Part shown: positions 57,412 to 64,000 of the stretch, in pieces
Layout of the letters: each line of letters begins with the position of its first letter
Numbering within the stretch: the first letter of the stretch is position 1
Notes under the pieces: model-generated
The model's input: the letters and a program-made list of their open reading frames with translations, nothing else
Database searches by the model: none
Told to the model about the DNA's origin: nothing
Source of the DNA: Galeruca laticollis
Lineage: Eukaryota > Arthropoda > Insecta > Coleoptera > Chrysomelidae
Assembly (NCBI GenBank): GCA_963921935.1
Contig: OY998175.1
Coordinates: 226,570,122 to 226,634,121 of the forward strand
Direction: 5' to 3'
DNA: 64,000 nt
Translations under genes and position numbers: made by a program

Positions 57412-58255
57412 ACAGCAAGTTAGTTGTAGAAATTATTTTGAGAAAATTAGAGATAAAACTTCTAGATCGTTTCAAGCGTTAAATTGTAATAATAAAATAC
57501 CTACATCGATATTTGAGGAGATTGCCACCTCTGTATTAGAAACAAGAAGCAAACTGGTAAAAATGGCTGTAAGTATGAATGATTTCTTTAATTTTGCAAG
57601 TAAGGTGCTACCCACAGAGTTCAATGGCGAAGCGGGTAAGCTACAATTATTTTTGGATTCATTAGCGTTATTGCAATTAAATGTAACAGCGAATGAAGAG
57701 AACGTAGTACTATTAATTAAAACTAGATTAACCGGCAAGACAGCAGGTTTGATAACTATGGAAAATTCGATTACGGCAAACTTAAGTCCGGAATAAGAGG
57801 AGATAACCCAAGTCTTCTTTTGGCAAACTTGAACAAAGTACTTCAAAATTGTAAAGATGTAACAAGTTACTCGACGGAAATAGAAAAGTTGACGGAGAAA
57901 CAACAGGCAGCATATGTGTTGGAAAGTATGCCCGCGAACCTAGCAGAAAAGTACACAAGAGAAGCGATAGTTAAGGCTGTAACGATGAACGCCACGGCGG
58001 ATTCTACTAAAACGATTATAGCAGCTGTAAATTTCGAAACTACGCAAGTATAGCTATCTAGATTGGAGTCAGTTGAAGGCATAGTAAGCCAGCAACAAGT
58101 ATTACACTTCAATGACGATAAAAATTTCTTAAAAAAACCAAGGTTCAATTACAGGAACAATCAGAGAGAAAGGAGCAATGGTAGAATTTACATCGGTAAC
58201 CCGTAGATATGTATATTACCACAATAAACATAGAAAATTCAACAGGAATAGCAAT
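57412..58255 (+). pseudogene. Gypsy-type gag remnant
   Basis: A Gag-like reading covers SKLVKMAVSMNDFFNFASKV, LPTEFNGEAGKLQLFLDSL, VVLLIKTRLTGKTAGLI, then after a frame change LNKVLQNCKDVTSYSTEIEK and AAYVLESMPANLAEKYTREA. An NYRNNQRER-type basic tail follows. This is the capsid pattern of some insect gypsy elements. No protease or RT follows; sequence from other elements does. Confidence 0.6.
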
Positions 58256-58256
58256 C

Positions 58257-58258
58257 AC

Positions 58259-58299
<41 letters not shown>
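58257..58299. repeat. (AAT)n microsatellite
   Basis: About 14 AAT units at the junction between gag and the LINE ORF1 fragment. Confidence 0.9.
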
Positions 58300-58300
<1 letters not shown>

Positions 58301-59800
58301 GTAAGAATATGCAAGACAGAAAATCAAATTGAAAAAATGAGCAGACAAATAGCACAGTTAAAGAAGGAAAACTACCAATGAAGGATCGAAAATATGGACT
58401 TGAAAGAAAAAACAGAATTATTGGAAGGAAACATGTTTCAGACCGAGGAAGATAGATAGATAGAAGAATTTGATAATACATGGTATAGAAGGCAATGAAG
58501 AAGATGAGATACAACTAGAAAATAAATTAGAAGATGTAATGAGGAAGGTTAACAACACAGTAAATGTTAAATCGGATATTTTGAAATGTAAAAGAATAGG
58601 AAATAAAAACAGTAACAAAAATAGGCGAGTTTTAATACAGTTGAAAGACTTGAACAAGAAAGTAGAAACTTTGTAAGGAAACAATGAACTAAAAGGAACG
58701 AAGATATATATTAATGAAGACTGTTCTAATCAACCCTTTTTTCAGTTGGGCTAATAGATGGAATGGAAAGTTCTTTATTGTTAAATGTTTTTCTCGAAGG
58801 ACCGTATATTGTATTCACTATATGTTGTAGGATGTATGATTATGATGGATGAAGAAATTAAACAATTATTTCACTTTCATGTTACTATATTGTAGGAATT
58901 TATAACGTTTTCTTTTGCATAGACAATTAAGAATCTCACTTGATCATACGCGTTTTGCACTTTGATTATTTAGCACATAACCTGCTGGAGTACTGAATGG
59001 TTAATGATTAATTACACATGTGGTTTACCGGGACCAACGCCGGGTGCTCTTATAACATGGGTACCATTATATACGACGGTTAAATGACGAATAGAGAGAA
59101 TGAAAGATGAATTAGAAGTGTATGAATGCCGGCTGGGAAGTTTGTATGAACGCTGACAGAGAAGTTTACGAGTGACGACTGGGAAGTGACGAAAATTGAG
59201 GCTTTATGCATATTTATATGTCGGTTAACGTGGTTGCGAGGAAGGAGAAAAATATTAGGATCTGGCCAATGGGATAACAGAATTTGAAACGTAACGGTCA
59301 GATACAGCGGGTGAAAATTTACAGTTTTGTGTGGCCTGAAAAGGTTTCGTAGTTGCAGATAACGGAGTTGGGAAGAGGGTTTTTATGAAGCGATAAGGTG
59401 TCGGGTACTTTGAAATATTCATTGGAATTTCAGAAAACGATATTTATATGTATTTCTTATGTGGTAGTGATGTTAAAATGAATTTTTTGTTGATGTAAAG
59501 AAATATTAAATGTTGAGAAGAAGGATATATTTAGTTATATGTTTTGAGCAGAATATGTGAATTGTGTTATACCGGGGAAGATGAAAATAAAAATCAAAGG
59601 AGAGTTTGATAATTAAATCAAATTCGAACAAAGACTACTCAAAAGACATACAGGAACAAAGAAAACAGCTAATAAAATATATAAAACAGGCGAGAGAAAA
59701 AGGAGCCAAAACTAAGTTAATTGATAATACATTACTGATAAATGACAAAGTATGCAGTCGAAAAGACTTATAGCAAAGAAAAATCAGTTAGAGATACATA
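58300..59800 (+). pseudogene. Non-LTR retrotransposon ORF1 fragment, split by a solo LTR
   Basis: The first part reads NQIEKMSRQIAQLKKENYQ (coiled coil), then IIHGIEGNEEDEIQLENKLE, DVMRKVNNTVNVKSDILKCK and KGTKIYINED. The second, after 59636, reads YSKDIQEQRKQLIKYIKQAR, EKGAKTKLIDNTLLINDK. This is the coiled-coil plus RRM/CTD-like ORF1 layout of L1-type and related LINEs. The two halves join precisely when the insert at 58722-59630 is removed. It may belong to the same LINE family as the RT at 54521, which is not provable here. Confidence 0.55.
58722..59630. mobile_element. Solo LTR, 909 bp
   Basis: It begins TGTTCTAATC and ends TTCGAACA, the TG..CA form, with the 5-bp duplication AAGAC at 58717-58721 and 59631-59635. 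It contains no coding frame. Family unknown (gypsy, BEL and copia elements can all give 5-bp duplications). Confidence 0.65.
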
Positions 59801-59879
59801 CAGGATGGAATAAATCACCAATTAAGAAAATTAACAAAACTAATCGGAAAACTATTAATCAAACCTTCAGTTATAAAAG

Positions 59880-60450
59880 TTTTAATTAAGTTAGAGACGC
59901 GTAAATTGCCAATTCCATATTTTGAAAATAACCGTATCTCACTAAGGATGAGTGTACGGATCAAAAACAGATTGAAATTTAGCGAATAGATAGGGAGCTG
60001 TGAAAAAGTTCATCGAACGTTCAACGAGTATGTAAGAAATATTATAAATGAATCTAGATACAATTGGTGTGAATTTGTGAAAATGTTTGCATAATTCTAT
60101 AATACAACACCTAACACGTATCACGGATACACTGCATTCGAATTACTTTATGGTAGAAAAAGCTTGATATACCGGAATGTTTTAATACAGAAATTGAACC
60201 GTGTTATAGTTTTGAAAGGTACGATGAAAAATTAAAATATAAATTACACTACGCACACGATCGAGCTAGAGAGTTCTTACTAGAACATAAGTTAAGTAGA
60301 GCAAATAAGAGAGAAGAAGACTCTTCACCCGTAAATTTTAAGATAGGAGATTTAGTAATATTAAGTAAAGAGGAAAGAACAAAGTTTGCCCCCCATTACT
60401 TAGGCCCATTTAAAATAACAAAAAATAACAAAAATAATAGGCGTAAACTG
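59880..60450 (+). pseudogene. Gypsy-type integrase remnant
   Basis: Readable pieces are VHRTFNEYVRNIINESRYNW, YNTTPNTYHGYTAFELLYGR, LEHKLSRANKREED and FKIGDLVILSKEERTKFAPH, the distal core and C-terminal domain of a gypsy integrase. Several stops and frame changes. It probably belongs to the same element as the gag at 57412. Confidence 0.65.
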
Positions 60451-60706
60451 TGATATTTCATGTCAAAATAATAACAAATAGACCGTTGATAAAAACCCAC
60501 TGTATTTGTATAATAATCCTAATATTTGTAAACAAAGTGTGGCGGAATAAAAACAAACAGATAATTACATCAAACAAACAATCAAGTGAATAAAAACAGA
60601 CAAACAGTGTAAGATAAACAAACAATTGAATGATTAATAACAAAACATTTTAGTTTTAGTATCGACAAATTATCAGGAACAATTTTCCTCCTCCAAGAGG
60701 GGATGA

Positions 60707-61214
60707 TGTGACGGTTATTGAACCAAAAGGTCGCTAATAAACTAAGTAAGGTTAATCAGTAAGAGTGAACTACGATTATTTAGGGAATACGTTTATTTGG
60801 GTAATTAATTAAACATGTTCAGAATAGAACGCTAAGAAATTGTTGACAATCAACTCGGACAAGGTCAATAAATTTATCGGACTGGAGAATATTGATTCAG
60901 CATGTATAAATAGTTTAATTCTGTACAGTAAACGTTAATTGTATTTCTTACTCGTAAGTTTAACTCTGGTCATCGACACATTGACGGTGGTCATGATTAA
61001 TTGTTATTTATGTGTTAAGTATAATATATCTCAGTGAGCTCTTAAACATATGATATTATTCCGTTCCCAGAGATTGGAGGTAAGTATTTCCCTAATTAAT
61101 GGCCTGGAATATGAAATGGTTTAATATGTGGCACGCTTACCTCTGATCATCACAAGACGACGATGCAAATAGCGTTCCTTTCTTGAACACTTGAATCACT
61201 CGTTCCCCTAACAA
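60707..61214 (+). repeat. Probable gypsy 3' LTR
   Basis: A purine tract (CCAAGAGGGGATGA) precedes TGTGACGGTTATTG, the usual place and start of a 3' LTR after integrase. The right end is set only by the start of the Penelope fragment. No second LTR copy exists in the window to confirm it. Confidence 0.4.
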
Positions 61215-61790
61215 TACAATTTTAGTGAACTGGTACATAAAACCTATGAGTTCAGGTCAATCTATCAATATGAACTTGATCAGGTAGACGAAGCAAATAA
61301 TAAAAATCTAAAAATTCTTCAAACCCTTTTTGAACAAAATTCATATCCTAGGTCTTTGCCCAACAGGATTTTGTACAGCATACAGCTGATAATGTTGGTC
61401 CCGAAAGTCCAAATGTTAATAATGTTTCTCAGATTAATACTTTATTTGCGTCATTACTGTTTGTTACCGAAGGTACACCAAATTTTATGAAAATTTAGAA
61501 AACAATAGGAAAGTAGCTCGAAAAACTGTTTTGACAATAAATTCACTTTTTTCTGTCGTCAAAGACAAAACGTCATTATGCCATCAATCAAAAATAATCT
61601 ACTGCATTCCATGCGCAAATTGTGACCGTCAATATATTGGTCAGACAGCCAGGTTTCGCAAAGAACGAGATTAGTTTCACACAGGAGTGACTGTAGATTA
61701 CACTCAGAAAGATGTGCCCTTAGTGAACATGTGGTCAGGAAGGGTCACAACATGAATTATAAGTCAACAAAAATCTTAACGACTTCTACA
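61215..61790 (+). mobile_element. Second Penelope-like family, C-terminal fragment
   Basis: Readings are ELVHKTYEFRSIYQYELDQV, DEANNKNLKILQTLFEQNSY (pre-GIY linker) and, near 61590, IIYCIPCANCDRQYIGQTAR, then DCRLHSERCALSEHVV in another frame, the GIY-YIG core with its CxxC. The sequence differs from the palindrome copies, so it is a separate family. Stops and frame changes throughout. Confidence 0.6.
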
Positions 61791-62002
61791 AAATAATTTT
61801 TTAATAATGACCTGCATAATTATCTAATATTACTTATAATCATTTTTCTTCCCTTTTCCACATGGAAATTCTTGTAAACGTTTTGTTTAATTTGCCATTT
61901 TCCTTAAAATTTATACACCAGGTGGTTTAGACATACCTCGAATCGCACAACTTTTATTATAAACATTCCAAAATATAACTATTTTCTTAGTGTAATACTT
62001 AC

Positions 62003-62108
62003 AGGTACTCCACCGACTCCGACAACGTATAATAGTTGTGTCATAAACAGAGCCGCCAAAAGGTTCATGAGAGTTGTTCCAGAAAGATTCCGTAGATCAG
62101 AGAACAAA
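62003..62108 (-). CDS. Probable host exon: class-B/Methuselah-like GPCR membrane segment
   Basis: A 106-bp minus-strand exon lies between an acceptor (TTGTTTCAG, exon starting 62108) and a consensus donor GTAAGT (62002-61997). It encodes LFSDLRNLSGTTLMNLLAAL then FMTQLLYVVGVGGVP. LRxLxGxxLM followed by a hydrophobic helix is the loop 1/TM2 signature of Methuselah-like and other secretin-family receptors. No other exon of the gene was recognised in the window. It is the best candidate for live host coding sequence here. Confidence 0.5.
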
Positions 62109-64000
62109 CTGAAACAATAAAAACTTGGTATTAAGGGAGTTTCTAACTTGTTGCTCGAACGAAAGATCCGAATAGGTCGTAAATTATTTAGTAAAACTCC
62201 AACTTCGTATTTCACATTAAAAGCTCCAGTTAGTTTCCGGAAGTAATTTTAAATGTACACTAAGGTATTTCCTGTTGGTAATAACGGTATTATGGTTTTC
62301 TAGCGTGTGAGAAGGTCACGGGGAACTTCTTTGTATAATACTTTTGATATACTGTAGTGTTTTTTCACCATAATTTTTAGATCAACTATGATAATACTAC
62401 AACTACACTCTCTATAAATTATAAGTTTCCAATTCGTCTATAGAAATTAGAGAATGCTAGCGATCCAATTTAGTATTTACTTATAACAGGAAATGTGCCA
62501 TTATGATTTTGACAAAATAAGGTCGGAAACATAGAGAACGTGACTAGATTCAATAATGCCCTTAATACTTGTTTATTTTATCTACGAAAGGAAACTGTAC
62601 GAACGACCTACTTTTTCCTGACCTACTTACAATGGAGTTCACACATTTTTTAGACACCCCATTGCGTCGTATCAATGTTCATGTTGATGTATTAGACATG
62701 TTTTCATTCAAAATTTATTTAAAAAAAACTTTTAAAGCCTCAGATGGGCCGTTACTTTCCAAATTATGATTATATCGATGGGTTTTTGACAAAACATCGT
62801 AGGCGAGAAATTTTTCGAAAATATGTTTACACCAAATTGTTGATTGCGATAAACTGCACATTAATAAAAGATTTTGGTTGATCTGTAATTATTTAAAAAG
62901 GTATAAAAGTTATCGTAACCACCAGTAAATTTGTAGCGTTTGGAGAGAAAGATGCATTCTATATTTGGTTTTGTTTTGAGTTTTCGTCCACCGACCTACC
63001 TCGTAAAAAATACAGTCCACTATAAAGTATTAGCTCATCTAACAATTTTGGGGCAAAGAAACTCTCCACAATTCTCCAAGAAACAAGAAATATTGTGTTG
63101 ATAAGATGGCTGGATGCAGGATACATTGATGTATTTAGACCACCCTTTCATTGCTAGTTAATCCAATTAAACAGTAGCAAGGTGAAATAGAACCTTTAAT
63201 CTTACATATGTTCTAAATATTCTTTTATAAGCTATTGACTGTGTAATAAAATAGGAATTATATTTTGTCTTGGTTTGCATAAATATATAAAATGGTCTAG
63301 ATATATTGTTATTTGCCGTCTCCTTTTACGAGCCATGCTTCCACTCACAAGCACTAACAATTATCATATGTATAGTTTAATCCTTAAAATTCTGAAAATA
63401 TCAAACCCTTATATCATTCCTTGTACATGTTCGATTTAAAAATAAAACTCAAAGATAAAACTTCAATATCCTTATTAACAAACTTACAGTTGCATTTTTT
63501 CCACCTACTTGAATTAAATTCCAGAAAACTTTCGTAATGGAAAAAATCCTTCATCCGCATGAAACAGAGGTATTTGCTTTTGTCTCTTTTCAAGGAGATT
63601 GCAGGAGAATTTCAATTTTGAGTAATATGAAAGAAAACCAATTTGTAAGACCCATTTCGTTTTAAATTTATCAGATATTTCTTTCCATATAATATCTTAT
63701 ATTGTTTCAATTTATTTGGTAACAAATATACGAGGATCATCTAAAAAGCTTTCGAGTGTGTTGTATCGATGTTGGTATAATAGAACATGGCAGAATCGCC
63801 ATGTGTTGTATGTAATGTAGACAGTTGTTACGAAAGGATGAGGCCACATGTTTTACGATGATTTCATGAATTATTGTAAATGCGGACTTATGCCAATCTG
63901 GACTAAAGGGTGAAAATTAACTATCTCGTCAAATATCACTGGGTTTGATTTACACACTAAATAACACTTAAAATATACTATGAATTACTAGAAACGGTCA
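62109..64000. other. Non-coding or unannotated DNA; possible mariner end at 63730
   Basis: No exon or element recognised with confidence. The segment from 63730 (TATACGAGGATCATCTAAAA followed by AGCTTTCGA) resembles a mariner inverted repeat, and it is followed by a short MAESPCVVCNV-like reading, but the other end would lie beyond the window. Confidence 0.3.

Noticed and set aside
58239..58514. Tyr/Cys-rich minus-strand frame
   Set aside because: Produced by the AAT microsatellite and the complement of the LINE ORF1.
63725..64000. Mariner-like terminal repeat and short reading frame
   Set aside because: Only one end is in the window and the reading is broken; not enough to call an element.
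1..64000. tRNA, rRNA or snRNA genes
   Set aside because: No cloverleaf with A/B boxes or rRNA-like block was noticed on reading, though a covariance-model scan would be needed to exclude them.

Overview
This is about 64 kb of AT-rich eukaryotic DNA, best read as an insect genome and possibly a beetle (inference). The grounds are spliced THAP-type genes, I-clade, Penelope, gypsy/errantivirus, piggyBac, P and mariner elements with insect-like proteins, and one plausible Methuselah-like GPCR exon. No bacterial operons, rRNA, tRNA or CRISPR were seen. Almost everything is transposable-element DNA, deeply nested and mostly inactivated; very little looks like host gene.

Layout. 0.3-1.4 kb: three exons of a decayed THAP gene. 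2.1-12.7 kb: an I-clade non-LTR retrotransposon whose ORF1 is split by 5.3 kb of other DNA, including a minisatellite and a TIR transposon at 3501-5867; its ORF2 carries a fold-back insert. 13.0-19.7 kb: a minus-strand gypsy element between Penelope fragments. This gypsy has a SAP/coiled-coil Gag and, fused after integrase, a macro domain plus a CCCH zinc finger. 19.7-21.3 kb: satellite and minisatellite arrays. 21.8-35.6 kb: a mariner-family element with terminal inverted repeats of about 0.73 kb. Its transposase is split by a TIR element carrying an unfamiliar gene (24.4-26.9 kb) and by an env-bearing errantivirus-like gypsy (26.9-34.6 kb).

35.6-47.8 kb: a piggyBac-like element holding a second mariner (36.55-37.86 kb), a TA-target TIR element carrying DUF4806-like exons (39.0-42.6 kb), and a large palindrome of two Penelope copies (43.7-47.5 kb). 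48.5-57.4 kb: a non-LTR reverse-transcriptase fragment interrupted by a 5.6-kb P-family element, itself interrupted by another TA-target TIR element. The junction of P element and retrotransposon is then triplicated in tandem (3 x 1063 bp). 57.4-61.8 kb: a mosaic of gypsy gag and integrase, a non-LTR ORF1, a solo LTR and a second Penelope family. 61.8-64 kb: mostly unannotated, with the GPCR-like exon on the minus strand.

The genes do not form a pathway. What the window offers is a readable order of insertions, supported by target duplications, and three unusual passengers: the macro/CCCH module in gypsy, the unclassified RNase-H-like gene in its own TIR element, and the DUF4806-like gene in a TA-target element. 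All family assignments come from reading motifs by eye; no database search was run.
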